64,000 bases of DNA from Chaenocephalus aceratus (GCA_023974075.1 JAMFTG010001481.1:1-64000), one strand, 5' to 3'; numbered from the stretch's first letter, positions 34,276 through 47,600 are shown. Program-made: numbers and translations. Notes: generated by a model from the letters alone, not told the origin.

Positions 34276-34892
34276 GTTACGCAACAAAAAAACAACGGTG
34301 ACTGAAATATAAGATTATATGTCCTTGTCGGGAAACTTGAGTAAAGGGGTTTTAAAGAACATTAAAGGAACAGGTATTCGTATTCAGGAGGGAAACACCA
34401 CAAACCACAGCCCTGATAAAGCTGGTTGATTTGGAGTTTTTTGAACGTGTTTTAACAAACAGTTAAACATGTCTTTTCAGGTAATGTGTTTTTAAAGGGA
34501 CTGTGTGTGATTTCTCACTGTATATATGTTTGGTTTGTCCTTCACACTTGTTGTTGCTCTCTTGCTACCTTAATGCAGCAATTGAAGCAACATTTCCACG
34601 TTACGAAACAAAAGCAGTCGTTAATTACAGTAAACATTCCTTCTGCTTCTCCTCGGGTCAGATATGAGTAGAGGTCTCTCGTTACATGGCCATGCATGTC
34701 CCTACCCCCCCCCCCACCCCCCTCTGCACACTTAGAGCTCATTATAGTCGAATCACAGCCAGGCGTGACTGAGTGGAGCGACCCCACCTAGAGACCCCAC
34801 TCACAGACAACCAGAAGTGTGTGGTCGAAAGTAATATATAAAATATCTTGTTTATGTGAGTGTCTGTGAGGCAGCGACAGGAAGTGGCTCAC
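34276..34892. other. shroom4 intron, no feature seen
   Basis: Contains a short poly-C run near 34707-34725. No exon or transposon end recognised. Confidence 0.5.
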
Positions 34893-34955
34893 CTCTCAGT
34901 CAGGCTGCACTTCCTTTTCAGCTTGGGCCCTTCCTGTTGCCCGGGCGGGATACAT
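34893..34955 (-). CDS. shroom4: shroom4 exon c (small linker exon)
   Basis: A 63-bp exon encoding CIPPGQQEGPKLKRKCSLTE with split codons at both ends. It joins HPQR| of the large exon and |RDYSGPP of exon d in one frame. The acceptor is CCCCCAG and the donor GTGAGC. I identify it only by phase and position; the sequence itself has no recognisable domain. Confidence 0.75.
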
Positions 34956-35029
34956 CTGGGGGAGACATTAAAAGCCGTTAATAACACGGCATGAATGAAG
35001 AGGAAGGAATCGATCTGGTGCAAAGTGTC

Positions 35030-35185
35030 GGTCACAGCACACGACCCGGCTGAGAGGACGAGGCGTTTCGGTCAGCACACGACCTGGCGGAGAGGACGAG
35101 GGCGTGTCGGTCAGCACACGACCTGGCTGAGAGGACGGGGCGTGTCGGTCAGCACACTACCCGGCGGAGAGGACGACGTGCGTGC
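35030..35185. repeat. ~39-bp minisatellite, four copies
   Basis: The unit includes GGTCAGCACACGACCTGGC and GGAGAGGACGAGGGCGTGTC. Confidence 0.88.
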
Positions 35186-35229
35186 GCTCCACCCGTCCGG
35201 ATACTTTAATGGTGATGAGGTTCATTAAG

Positions 35230-35896
35230 GTGGAGGGATTTTAGTAATCTTTTTCTCATTCAATTGTTTTGAATTCTTAGTCTCATTTCCACTATCATTC
35301 ATCTGCCACTTATGTTCTTGATAAGCAATATAGTAAGTTATAACATGACTGAGTGCAAGTTTTGTCTCACTCTTGGTCCAAAACTCAAATATATTTTACT
35401 ATCATATTCCAGTTAAAAATGTTTGCTAAAAAACCGAACATAAATCAATTATAAATTGGTTGTCTGTTTATTTTCTGTCAGTCAACAAGCTTTTAAATTA
35501 TTTTGTGCCGTGATGCATTCTCACGTTTAATTGTGTTCTTTATTTTCAATTAAATGGAGTTGAAAGACTTTTTTTAAGTATATTTAATCCAATTGTAGGC
35601 AATGCACGTTTTTTAAAGCACTTTGTAACTTGAAGTTTCGCACCTGTTGAAATGTTCTCTAGCACATTACTACTGTTCACACAAAGCTTCCCTTTTTAAC
35701 TGCTAGAAGTTACGACTAAATCCACTTTAATGGTGGATTAATAATTAAACGGCAGGTATTAAGTAGGTAAGGGAATGTCTCTTGTTGATTTAAGAAACAA
35801 AGCGCATTATGTCCACACACAGCATTCAGCAGCTCTATTGCCCATCAGAGGAATGCTGAACGAACACACACACACGCGCACACGCACACACACACA

Positions 35897-35935
<39 letters not shown>

Positions 35936-37490
35936 GTGCGATGTGAATTTAACATATGTGGCCGTCACTTTCTGTCAACCGAGCATCAAATCCATAAAAT
36001 GGTAACAACTGATAAGTTTGTGATAATAAAGTTTAGTGCCTGAATCTTTATATATACAGTCTAAGGCCTGAAGGCACCCCCGCTGCATCCAAATCCATTG
36101 TGTCTTGGGATTCAAAAGAGCACTTTGTAATGTATAGTTTCCTTTGGCTTCCATTCGTGAATATATGGAATAAAAACACCTAATATGGCTTTTTTGGCTT
36201 AACTTTAAAACTATTGCATAACTAACAAAACATACATTGAACATTTAATACATGCTTTTGAATTGTGTGTTTCATTTTGAATGAGGGTAATACAATGTTT
36301 TCCTTTAAGAAAATGATGTGTAATAAAAATAAATAAAATCTAATAGTCACATTTTGCCAATAAAAATGTAAGCATTTCAAAAGATGTCATAGAAAAGAGC
36401 CCGTTGAGTGACGGACCGCAAAGAATAACAACCCAAGAGCCAGTTACACTTCTATATATTCTAACACGGCGCTTCCTTCCCAAAACAAACATGATGAACT
36501 GAATTGTACTCAAAATTGGGAACCGTGTGTTTGGATTGTATCGTGAGAGATGGCATGTACGTCTTGATATGTGCGTGTTTCTCTTTGCGTGTGTGCTGTC
36601 TTAATCAAAGCCCTTTCGTCCATCGAGAACATCTGTTAGCGGTATAAATATTGGACGTCGTCAGCTGCAGATATGAAAACAGGAATTCAACGCATGGGGT
36701 TATCTGTGTGCCATCAAAGCAACAACCTTTCATTTGAAAAGGAACCCAACATGGGGGGGGGGGCAGGGGGGGGTTAAAGGCTCCCCTGAGGCCTCTAACA
36801 ACACAGGAAAACAACACAACATATCTGCTGGATGCATCGAGGCCAAGGCTAATGCCAGTTTTAGCTTTGCTCGGGTCACTAATGGGCTGAAGTTCACAGC
36901 AGAGTCAAACGTTTTAGACCGAGGGCTTGCAACCCCCCGCCGAGACACTCGGATAAATATGTGGTAGACAGAGTAACCCTGCTATTATCGCTGACACAAG
37001 TGTTCGCCGCTGTTGCCCAACGTCTCACAGCTCCAGGAGCTATTTGAATTCTCAATGAGAGAGTTTCAGACTCCCATCGAGACCGCATGCAGGACGCGAG
37101 GATCGACTACAAACCCGACCGTTCAACCACGGAGGACTTGGAGCGAGTTGCTACTCCACCATCCAAGTGTGACCGCTCAAAACCCTTTCTGGTTTTAAAG
37201 ATAGTTTTCAGTCTCCAGTGGTCATTTAAGCTCAGACCCAAACCACAGGCTGATTCCAGCAAGCCGTACAGTTATCGTTCTCTCTGAGAGGGCGGTACGT
37301 GGTTTCGGGGCTGCCGGGTCACGGGCTGCCTGTTCAGCTCAGCAGACCTGCTGCTGGCGATCGGTGTGCCTCGTAAACACACTTGTTAATGGCTGCAATT
37401 ACAACTTGTTTATGTGCCAACAAGAATTGATGCCCTTACAAATTAGGTTTTCAGGTCTCAATGTGATGCAAAGTATAGACTATAGCCATC
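35230..37490. other. shroom4 intron, mostly unassigned
   Basis: Holds a CA run with real substitutions (35862-35933) and poly-G near 36753-36775. No exon recognised. Confidence 0.5.
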
Positions 37491-37500
37491 ATTTATCAGA

Positions 37501-37763
37501 TAGGGCGATCGATTATGGCAACAATCTAATCTCTCGATTATTTGGGTCAATAATTGTAATTGCGATTATCATTTACTTTGAAAATATCCATTTATTGGAG
37601 AATTACTAATTAGTTGATTGCCCTGAACTTAAGTATAATTCACTGAAAACCCAAAAATAAATAACAATAATAAAAAAATAATTGTTTTATTTCGATTACG
37701 TTGCTTTTCGTAATTGTTGCAAGCCATAATCGCGATTAAAATAAGATTAATTGAGCAGCCCTA
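37501..37763. mobile_element. hAT MITE with perfect 8-bp target duplication
   Basis: The left end TAGGGCGATCGATTA and right end TAATTGAGCAGCCCTA are flanked by TTATCAGA on both sides (37493-37500, 37764-37771). Confidence 0.92.
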
Positions 37764-37967
37764 TTATCAGATGTGTTGACATAATGGTTTTGGTTTGCAG
37801 GCCACCCTTTGTTTCAACAATTTAACAATTAAGTTAAGTGACAGAAAATATAAGTGCTAGTAAGAGTTAAAAGCATGGAGGGAGATGTATCCTGCCCGGC
37901 AACAGCGTACCAACCCCTATACACAATCTAGTCTAATTTATTTAGAAAAACAAGCTTGTGCCACTTC

Positions 37968-38505
37968 TAGGGCTGCTCGATTATGGCAAAAGTCATAATC
38001 TCGATTATTTGGGTCAGTACCCGTACTTTTCGGACTATAAGCCGCGACTTTTCCCCCATTTTTTTGTACAGCTAACGGCCACTAGGGAACCTCCTAAATC
38101 TATGGATTCTACAGGTAAAATTACCACCTTTAACGCTATGGGCTCTAGGACCGGTCCGCGCCAAAGTAAAAGTGGAACCGAGAGACAGAACGAGAGCAAG
38201 ACAGACGGACAATTTAGCTGCTGCGGCTCATATGCAGGTGCGCTTTATAGTCCGAAAAGTACGGTAGTTGTAATTGCGATTATTAATGCGATTAGTTCAT
38301 TGACTTGAAAACATCCATTTGTTGGAGAAAAAAAATGTGAACAGTTTGTTTTAACAGTTGATTAACTTTAAGTTTAATTCAACTGAGAAAAAAAAAAAAA
38401 GTAATAATAAATTTTTTTTTTTTTATTTCGATTACGTTGCTTTCGTATCGTTGCAAGCCATAATCGTATAATCGCGATTAAAATACGATTAATTGAGCAG
38501 CCCTA
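37968..38505. mobile_element. hAT MITE, sister of 37501-37763, with a nested insertion
   Basis: The ends are TAGGGCTGCTCGATTA and TAATTGAGCAGCCCTA; flanks GCCACTTC / TCCACTTC (7 of 8). Its outer parts align with the 37501 element in the same orientation. Confidence 0.9.
38021..38264. mobile_element. Nested TIR element (CCGTACTTTTCGGACTATAA)
   Basis: The ends CCGTACTTTTCGGACTATAA and TTATAGTCCGAAAAGTACGG are inverse copies. The element interrupts the hAT MITE at the point where the sister copy reads GGGTCAATAATTGTAATT. Superfamily not assigned. Confidence 0.85.
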
Positions 38506-38832
38506 TCCACTTCAGTAAATCATAAAGTCATATGTATCTCACCTCTGAGTGAATGTATTTCAAGACCAAATGGCAACTGACCAAAACTTCAACTCCACTC
38601 CAGATCTCTATCCTCTTCTCTTTCAGGCCACATATCACTCTCTGTCTCTTGGGGTCCATAAACCTGACAGAGACAAGTTTATAAACCAGATCCCAGGAAA
38701 GCAAACTCTACAGAGAGCTGACCCCGGCGACCCCTGACTCCTTCATGACCCGGCACGTGTCCTTTGATCAATGGCGGGAAACCGAATTTGCGAATGTATT
38801 GCTGCATGTTTGAACGAGGGCAGCACTCTTAC

Positions 38833-41621
38833 CTCTGTGGGTGTGGAGCTCCTCGCTGTGTGTCCCTGCTGAAGTGGGTGCTGGCTCTCCGTTGGCTGGG
38901 ATGGGGGTGTTGACGGGATGGAAAGCCGATCGGAGGGACTTCATTCTGGGTTTGGCTATGGGAGAAGGTCTGAGGCTTTGGCTGGAAGATGTGTTGGAAG
39001 TCTTGATTTCTGTCCTTTGACGCCATAAAACTCCTGATGTGAGCTGAGCTGAGCATCTTCCCTTTCCTTCTCCCTCTTCAGCTCTTCCTCTCTTTCTCTC
39101 GTGAGACATTCCTGCTCTCTGGCCCTCTCCATGTCCTTCTCCCTCTCCAACTCAAGCTCCCTCTCTCGTTCCCTTTCCCACTGTCTCACCCTCTCCTCTC
39201 GTTCCCTCTCCCTCAGCCTTGCCTCTCCATTTCTAAATCCCTCTCCCTTTCTCTCAGCCCGCTCTTCCCTCTCTCGTTCCCTTGCCCTCTCTCCCTTTCC
39301 CTCGCTTGTTCTCTCTCCTTCTCCTTCTGCCTCTCTCCTGCTGGTACTCATAGAAAGCCTCCTGGCCTCCACAGAGTTTGAAAGGAGGTCGCTTTCCTGC
39401 GGAAGTCCCCCTGGTAGGAGTATCTTCTCTGGGTTGGGTGTTGACCAATCTCCTGGTGCTCCGATTGTTGGACGGGTTTCTTCTGCCTCCGACTCGACAT
39501 ATAAGCCCGGAAATACTCTTGCTCGGTCTCCTCGAAAACTTCATTCTATCGGCAAACGGAAGGATTTCGGACTCGTCCTTCCGAGAAGAGGAGCGAGTGT
39601 ATGAGGATGAGGACGAAGAGGGAGAAGGCACAAACCCCATGCCGTGATCCCTGAGTCCCAATCCGGATCCTTGTCCAAGATTCTACACCGTCGCTCTGAT
39701 TCAGGTTCTGGTTGGAGTTTGATGCTCTGGGGTCCAACGCCAGCGACGGGCTTTACCAGCAGGAGCCGGTTCCTCCACCACTCGGACGCCAACACCAAAA
39801 TGTGGACACTCCTGGGTCCAGAATCTGTACGGACCTGGATAGGTTGTTGTCTTGAGTGTAGCTTGTGGACCGAGTCTGCAAAACGTCACTTGCTTTCTCG
39901 CCGGTGCTGTGGTGATGGCATCTATTTGGGGACTAAGAGGTCGGGCGAATGCAACTTTGGTAATCCTTTCCTGGACAGCAGGTCTTGGTCGTTCCCCTTC
40001 ATCGTTGAGGTCCAGGACCTTCCTCCTCCTTCAACAGTTTCCCCACTACAGAGCAACCCTCCTGGGCCACGGCTTCTCTGAAGCTGGGCCCTTTTTCCTC
40101 TGGATCTCATTACGGAGGTTGGTCGCAAAATCGCTCGTTGCGACGGCGGTTCCTGCGATGGTTCCTAGACGCCGGGGACCTCTTCATGTCCTCTCCTACT
40201 ACGCTCTCCTCAATGTTACCTCTATCCACTGCTCTCTGCTCTCCCAGTAAAGTATCCATACTAGCAGAAGCACTAAGAGGCTGGAAATCTCTCTCTAGTA
40301 TCTGGTCTGAGGCTCAACTGTCCCTTGATTGACGATCCAGTTGGGTCCCCAGGGACACTCGCTGATCGGCCCCAAGGGCGGTGGATGCTCAACTGTGGTT
40401 TCCATTTAGCCTCTCCTCATCATCTTCCAAGAACACAGATCCCGGGGTTTGAGCAACGGCTACCTCCCCATTTATTTGGACGGTCCGTTGGGGTGGTTGT
40501 GGGAAGTTTCTTGGTCTTCCCTCGTGGCTGGAGCGACGAATAGGACCACTGGCTGCTAGACGAGGACAAGGAGAGATCAGAAGTATCCGACGGATTGGCG
40601 AGGCTTCAATGAAGATGCGTCACTGTCACAGTCCAATAACTGGAGCTGTGGTAGCGAGGAGTTTCGCGGGGGCGCTGTGCCGGTGAAAGCCCCGTCGGGG
40701 AGTGCTTGATCTCCGAGTGCGTGATACGAGATCGCTCTTGAACATCCATGGAGGATTCGGCAGGTAAGGAGGAAGGACAAAGAGAAGTCATTGGGACTAG
40801 GGAGGACGTCTCTGAGGCGGTTTCTGTATTGTAGTCTTTATTAGCACTGATATCACATCGGGTATGTCTAATGTCTTCAGTCTGTCTTTGGATATAGTGC
40901 GAGTTCAGGGTATCCTCTTTAAAATTCTCACCACATTCCTCGGTGCAGGGAAGCCGTTTTGAATTCCTGACTCAACATTCAGAGAGGACTTTACTTCCTG
41001 GTAAAAGGGAACGCTGGAAATGTCGATGGGAGCAGAGACGCAACGTTTGTTGGCGGCGTTCGGGGCGACTCCGAGTTGCCCTAAACTGTCCTTCCTGGTC
41101 GGAGGCTGAGGAGGGTTCATCTTTCTCTCAGCTGCTTTCTTCTCCATTTCTTATGATCTCAAAGTCTCCTTCCCTCCGCTCGTCCTCATAACAGCAGGAG
41201 GAAGGCCTCTCTTTCATCTCAACGTTTTAGATCTCGGCCTGGTGAGCGACCTGGACTTGAGAACAATAAGCTGCAAGTCATCCGGGGCCTCGCTCGATGA
41301 ACTCCCCAGGGTCGAGGTATCACACCGACAGGGTAGCCTTGACAGGATGGCCCCAGCCCCTGCAGGAGGTTATCCATGGAGCAGGCTTCACCGGGCCTTA
41401 GTGGCACCGTTGCGTAGTCGGACGTGTTTGAGCTGGCGGAGAATGAGCTGTAGGCAGAGTCTCTTTTGTTGTTGAAGAGGGTGGGGTCGACGGGGGAAAT
41501 ATGGGAGTCAGAGTATGTCTGCGGTGTGGGTGTTGGTGTGTCCAAGCTTTCCATGGAGCCCAGGGAACTGCTTCGGTCCGTGGAGGAGTAAGGTCTGGAC
41601 AGCTGACCCCACTGTAAGTCA
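38833..41621 (-). CDS. shroom4: shroom4 large exon b (central region), with many frame changes
   Basis: Starts DLQWGQLSRPYSSTDRSSSL, then MESLDTPTP, FNNKRDSAYSSFSASSNTSD, MNPPQPPTRKDSLGQLG and SEILPFADRMKFFEE. Then comes a long Arg/Glu-rich coiled-coil stretch (39070-39340), and it ends SAHIRSFMASKDRNQD...GAPHPQR. Human SHROOM4 has matching blocks (QWCPLSRHCS, KRDSAYSSFSASSN-like, GPPQPPVRRDSLQ, LLPFADRRKFFEE, recalled). This is the serine-rich middle that includes the actin-binding ASD1 region in the family. The visible blocks lie in all three minus frames; I count at least six changes (for example near 41.2, 41.15, 40.7, 39.5 and 39.05 kb). The acceptor is TTTGCAG and the donor GTAAGA. Length is 2789 bp, off phase by one or two bases. 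Confidence 0.88.
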
Positions 41622-42510
41622 CTGCAAAGACAAAGAAGACAAAGAACATCAAATTAATTGTCGTTTAAATGCTTGAATATATTCCCGAACAACTGGCAAC
41701 TGGCAACCCTTTACCTTCTGATGACACAATTTAAGCCATTGGGAACACTTTGTGTAGTCAGAATGTAAAAGATGCCCTTGTGATGTCCCTTTGGTCTCTG
41801 GAAACTTCCAATTGCACTTGTCATTGACTTTTGACATTTTATAGTGAAAAATCGGAACCATTCCTGCAAAAAAACTATTGAGAAACTACATAAATAACTC
41901 ATCTTTTATTTTTCAAGTGACAATTTTCGGTATCCCCCCTCGAGACGTATAAAGTGTGTCGTTCTGGAACATAACGTTTGAACTGTACAGCTGGGGAATC
42001 TGTTTTCTATCAGTCGTGAGCCGAAGAACCACGGCAGCCCCATGTGTTTTCAAAGACCCTCTAAAGGCGGTGAGGGATTTCCTCCTCATCAATTCCAAAT
42101 GCCTGAAGTCAAAATCTCAAAGCTATCCCCTTGATTCCTCTCTTCCTCTTTTCATCCCTTTCTTCTTCATGTGGATTCTTGCTGTCCCATCTCCTTAACA
42201 TCAAATATGAATGCAATCCAAAATGACGGTTTTTTCCAACATACTTTTTCCAACATATGGCACCTGCTTTCCTTTTTCAGATACGGAAAGAAATCCCCCA
42301 AAACCTTCAAACCTCAAGCAAAGCAAGGGAGGATATTTCTCCTCAACAACTGCTTAGTATGTTGTGGTAGTGGTCAGTGATTGTTGTTCAAATAACCCTC
42401 TCCTCTGATCCCCTCTCATTCTCACCAGTGTTTCCCATACATTTAGTTTATTGGCTGCCACAATTAAATATCGTCCGCCACAAATGGATCTCATAAAAAT
42501 AAATAATAAT
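41622..42510. other. shroom4 intron, no feature seen
   Basis: No exon or repeat boundary recognised. Confidence 0.5.
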
Positions 42511-42531
42511 GCTTTTTTTTTTTTTTTTTTT

Positions 42532-42724
42532 GGGTGGTCTAATGGATAGTGAGGTGGGCTGATGATCGGCAGGTTGCGAGTTTCAAATCCCGCCTGGAAA
42601 ACCTCTACTAGTGTGCCCTTGAGTAAGGCACTTAGCCTTCAGTTACTCCAGGGAGAATGTCCCTGTAGTTGGTCATTGTAAGTCGCTTTGGAATAAGGCG
42701 TCTGCTAAATGCCTAAATTGTAAA
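42532..42724 (+). mobile_element. tRNA-derived SINE
   Basis: Box A-like TGGTCTAATGGATAG and box B-like GAGTTTCAAATCCCG are followed by a tail with GTAAGTCGCTTTGGAATAAG and CGTCTGCTAAATGCC, the common fish SINE core and LINE-related 3' end. A poly-T stretch lies just left (42513-42531). Confidence 0.85.
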
Positions 42725-45169
42725 TTATATTTTTGGGAGAATAACCCCACAGATCAAGAACGAAGTAGCCATGAACTCGCATGTATTTTCTTATTTGAGG
42801 GGGGGGGGGGGGGGGGTGGATACAGAAAGAATGGTTTCCCCAACAATATCAACTTCTTAAGAAAACCACAAAAGACAAAATGAAAGGGAGTTATGTCCAG
42901 CGTAAGTAGAGCTAAGGGAATGGGAGTATGGATAGTAAATCCAGAAGGTAGGGCAACCCACTGGTTGAAATCCAATTCCCTTTGAGAATCCAACAAAAGT
43001 CATTTTCGTTTTATTGTGGTATTTTTCCCTATAAAAAAAGGAGCGAGTGGTAACTCTCCCTTTGTATTGCTTTGCTGTCTTATTCAAACAATAGGGAACG
43101 TTGCCAAGGAGACAGAGGAGGAGAGGTTGGAGAAGAAAGACATGTCTAAAAGGGCTTTGATGTGAAACGAGTAACCGGCAGAATATCCTTGGGCTGTTTC
43201 TGTGGTATTTATGGTTTACGGTCCATTGAAAGGATCTGAAACTGATCTTAAAAAGTGTTTTTACCTCGAAGTAATCTTCTAAAGATATGTTTTAGTGGTC
43301 TGAAGAATTTGTGTAGGTAATTTGTCTTGTTATGCACGCATCATTATTGCACTATGTAAATAAAATCTTTGAAAGTGTTTTGGATGCTTAAGCCCATTTA
43401 TTACAAATATTGTTTTTACATTACATCCATTTCTCAAGGAGTTCTTCGATGTTTTAGAAAAGAATTAGCTTTGTTTTGGCAACCGTTTGCTCTTGAAACT
43501 TGTTTAATATCCATCTCCATGAACCTCGAGTCTATTATTTCTGATATGTTATTGTAAAGCGATAGCAAAAGTCAAATTCTCCCCGCATAGCACTTGGCTT
43601 TGATAGTCTGACAAGTCTGTTAGGCATATTCGACGCACAGCAAGTGTTTCAGAAAGTCTCAAGAACGGCTTCAAATGGAAAACAGTGGCTGCCTTGAAAG
43701 GTAAAACACAGCAGTTTATCACGTTGACACTAGTGGGAAACGGTGTCAGTATCGGCATGAGAAAAAGCCTTTAAAGGAAGTGAGCGATGAATGAAAAAGG
43801 ATGGGCTGTTGTATAGATTTGACCTGGGTGACAGAGAGAGGAACAGAGGAAATGAGACGGGAGCTGGACAGGAAATGACAGTCACTCCCGCCCAATCAAA
43901 TGTGGAACATGTGAGTGTGAGGGCTGACACAGATAACGCACACTACTGTACACGATGTGTGTTCAGAAAACCCAGCTCAATAGCTCAACATATAAGCAGT
44001 GGTGTATTTCTTCCTCGAACACTTGCATATTTCGTTTAAGTACTTCCATAAAAACAGCCTGTACAAAATGTCCCTCTGCTTCACACAGTTTATTGAATGT
44101 CTTCCTCTCTTTGTCCACATGTTCTGGGAGTCACATGCCATTGTCCAGAGTTATGCCGGGAGCTGCCTCCTCGTCAGATGCTTCTGTGTGTGTGTGTGTG
44201 TGTGTAAGACAAACTGTGGGAATAAAAGACCACACACACACAAAAACACACTGCTATCTAATCCTCATGGGACCATTAAATCTAATCGGGGTGCATTATA
44301 TCACTGATTCCTATCAAAATGAATACAAGGCGCTGACGTCATCCTCCGTGAAGCTGACTAACAGAGATTATTTTTATTGTGAGTCAATATACAGGATTGC
44401 GGTAACTTCCTCTTTCCTTTAAAGGGTTGCACTTCAGCTTTGTGAGATCAAGCTGCAAGACAAAGACGACTGAATGGACGATTCGGCCTATTGTCCTCAT
44501 GGTTACGCAATTATATAAAAATATCCATGTCATATCAGGGTGTGTAACCAACTTAAACATTGATTAATCACTCCAGTCTTTTATTGGACTTCAGGCTTTT
44601 AAGATGAGATTATTTAAGACATGTTAAGACGTCAATTCATCATCCTTACATGGGACTGAAAAGCCTACCACAACGACCATCACACACGGTCAAAAGCAAA
44701 AAGTCATATTCAAAGATGAGATAAGAACATTTGATTTAACCTCGTCAAATAAAGGCAACGTCAAAACCGACGTCACCCACCAGAGACAGACGGACAAAGA
44801 ACAGATCTGATTGGTTATCACTTCGGAATGTTTAAATAGAAGCCAAAAATAGACCAATGGGCTTCCTGCGTGGGCAGAAGTGCTGATTTTAAACACGGTG
44901 ATGTCACCTGCTTCCTGGTTACCGAAACCCCCCCGCCAGTGACCGATGGAGTCATCCGCTGACTGTGTTTGACTTAAACACACAGAATGACTCACTGTGT
45001 GCTTAAATCTGCACATCAGGCAAGTTTGGATTGTTTCTATGTATATACTTTTACTTGCTGGTGTACAACTTTTTATGCAGTTACTACTATTTCTTATTTT
45101 TATTTATTTATTGTTATTTTTTGTATATACAATCTTTTTCATTGCACATTCATACTCTAACTTCTAATC
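42725..45169. other. shroom4 intron, no feature seen
   Basis: Contains poly-G at 42799-42817 and a short GT run near 44187-44205. Open frames here show no recognisable domain. Confidence 0.5.
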
Positions 45170-45172
45170 TTA

Positions 45173-45510
45173 AAGGTGGGGTAGGTAAGAACGGAGAAAC
45201 CAGCTCGAGTGCGCTAGAATTTGAAAGTACGCAACCGGAACAAATCTGCCACTTCCTCACAGAGCCCCTCCCCCAACACACACGAACGCGCACATGACCA
45301 ATGAGGGCACGAGATAAGTTTGTGCCCAGATGGAAGGCTGACAGGCAGGTAGGCCATCCAGTTACTTTAGCCGGCTCAGATGATTGGTCGAGCTTTTTAC
45401 AGCGCCACGGCTTCCACTGATGACATTTTTTTTTTTATTCATTGCTATCGAGATGTTAAGAGCATTCCATGTAATATAAGTGTTTCTGAAGTGAATTACC
45501 TACCCCACTT
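45173..45510. mobile_element. PIF/Harbinger-like MITE
   Basis: The ends AAGGTGGGGTAGGTAA and TTACCTACCCCACTT are perfect inverse copies, with TTA on both sides (45170-45172, 45511-45513). Confidence 0.9.
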
Positions 45511-45514
45511 TTAA

Positions 45515-46084
45515 TTGAAATATTTGTATTCTACTTTTTTATTTATCTTTAATATTTTTCATTCTAAAATGGAATCCAATTTTCCCTCGAAAAAATTTTT
45601 TTTGAATAAAGATTCTGACTTTCTAATTCACAATACATGAGAGTAACATCTACGTCACTTCCGGGCAAAAAGTACGGCTCCGCCCACTTTTGGGGGGAAA
45701 CAAAGCTGCCATTTGAACGGCGCTCGATACAAAAATCTGAAGTTCTTGCCAAATCCGATCAGAAATGTAAGAAAACCGTGGATTTTCGGATCTTCAAAGA
45801 GCCCGATTACAACGGCCAGACAGGCAAACAATTACATTAAATCAATGGAAGTCGACAATCGGGCTCGCAGCTACTACTTATAATATATGTTATCCCTTAT
45901 TTTAAATTGAACTACTTAATGTTGAATGAAATGTAAATCACGTTTTTCAAAGACTGTGACCTAAAACCAGAGATAAGAGCTTCAAAGAAAAACATTTTGA
46001 TTTATTCATTTGAAGACAATAACACTTTCTGATTAAAATAGTCCGTCTTATTTCACAACATGATGTAACCCTTCATCGCATTAA
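45515..46084. other. shroom4 intron, no feature seen
   Basis: No defined element. Confidence 0.5.
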
Positions 46085-46168
46085 GCCTTGATCAACAAAC
46101 GATTTTGTATTTTATTATATATGTTGCATCGCTGGAGGCAATGAAACCTTTGAACCTTTGAATCTGAA
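46085..46168 (+). mobile_element. LINE 3' tail fragment
   Basis: TATATGTTGCATCGCTGGAG followed by AAACCTTTGAACCTTTGAAT, ending 12 bp from the donor of shroom4 exon a. Confidence 0.5.
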
Positions 46169-46180
46169 TTGACTGCTCAC

Positions 46181-46390
46181 CTGTTGTCGGTGGAGTGCCA
46201 GGGTAGTGTGAAGGGGCCGGGGTGGAGCTGCATGGCAGACAGAGGGGGAGGAGGGGGGAGAGGAGGGGAGTCTGTGGGGGGAAGGCAGGGTGGAGGAGGA
46301 GGTGATGGAGGAGGAGGAGGGGGAGGGAGGGGTAACTCCGAAAGCTTCGTCAGGTGCCAGGAAGGCGGCCGGATAACGGGAACGCTGCGC
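46181..46390 (-). CDS. shroom4: shroom4 exon a (RSVPVIRPPSWHLTKL), most upstream exon seen
   Basis: An intact 210-bp exon encoding RRSVPVIRPPSWHLTKLSE, a long proline tract, and MQLHPGPFTLPWHSTDN. Human SHROOM4 has VIRPHSWHLAKL and FSLSWHSG at the same place (recalled), just after the PDZ region. The final AG joins the T of the large exon to give S|DLQWGQ. Acceptor CCCTTTAG, donor GTGAGC. A LINE 3' tail ends about 12 bp inside the following intron. The N-terminal PDZ exons were not found to the right within the window. Confidence 0.92.
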
Positions 46391-47600
46391 CTAAAGGGTG
46401 AAGAGGAGAGGGGGAAAATCAGGTGAGGAACGATGGGGGGCGACAAACCATTGTTACGTACAGGAAGTGTTCTTTATCTCTCGTCATTTCAGTTAGCCAA
46501 AATAACTTTTATTCAGTAGTGGTGAGAAGAGGTTGAACGAGAGGAAGTTACGGAATGGAAAAAGTGCCCGTTAAGCATCAATAATGGTCACAAATGTTGA
46601 TTTTATTTTATTAGCTGAACTTAGCTTACACTAATACAGCAGCCCTGCAATAACTCCTGCCTTCATGAGGTTTATTATTGTATATTTAAGAGATGAAATA
46701 ACTCAATGTTGTAGTCATTTTGGAAGCTGTAAATTATTACTGATAGGTGTTTGTTTTTGTTACCCAGTATATTAGAGACACACATTACTTCTGGATGCTT
46801 GTGGGAGTTTCTTAAATGTAGTTGCTTATGGGCTTCGGACGACATGTAGAGATGATTTGTTGCACATTTTGAATTTACGACCAGACATTTGGTTTGGAGG
46901 TCATTGGAGATGAACAGTCTGCTGGCACTGATAGCTATTGTGGACTAACTAACATTAACATAAGTAACCTTTAGATTTGAACCAAGCATACATAAGCTGC
47001 CGTGTTGTTCGACTGCCTTGTAGATATATAAAAATGTCCAATATATAAATGGAGGTTGTCGTCTTTTTCCCATGACACCCACTCTTATTTCCTTTTAATA
47101 CACTACGCCACTTTTTCCATTCTGCAACTTCCTCTTGTCCAACCACTGCTGAATAATCATACGTTTCTTTGGGCTCAATGCAATGACTTATCCAGGAAAC
47201 AAGGCTACGAAAACATCCTTATTTGCAACCCCAGTAGAACTCGTCTCACATGAAACCTGGAGCTACACAGCAGGGGTTTGGTTGCCAACAAACCCTGTGG
47301 AAACAGCGTCTTCAACATTCGTTCGGACTTCTGTTGGGGTGCCATTAAAAACTCGTCCAACATGTATGTACAGTAACTTCTCCAGTTTGATCCGACATTC
47401 CTGCGTATCCCATGATATTCATTAATTCCCTTTACACACACTCATATGAGAGCCAGATTCAACGCAACCCCCTGCAAAGCCCTGCGAGCTTTAAACAAAG
47501 ATAGGCAGGTAGAAATGTGTCTTCTTCTGTGTCTGAATGACCCATTATGCGTTTCAGATTATCACCAGTTGGGAAAACTGCTGCTGGAGGGAATTAGCTA
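46391..47600. other. shroom4 upstream intron, no feature seen
   Basis: No PDZ-coding or other exon is recognised. Confidence 0.5.

Noticed and set aside
39101..39604. A 167-codon plus-strand Ser-rich frame
   Set aside because: It is the antisense of the Arg/Glu-rich part of shroom4.
42532..42724. A tRNA gene
   Set aside because: Box A and B are present, but the downstream SINE core and tail show that it is a tRNA-derived SINE. The same holds at 60700-60862.
43955..44422. A 155-codon plus-strand frame
   Set aside because: It contains a GT run read as Cys-Val and has no domain.
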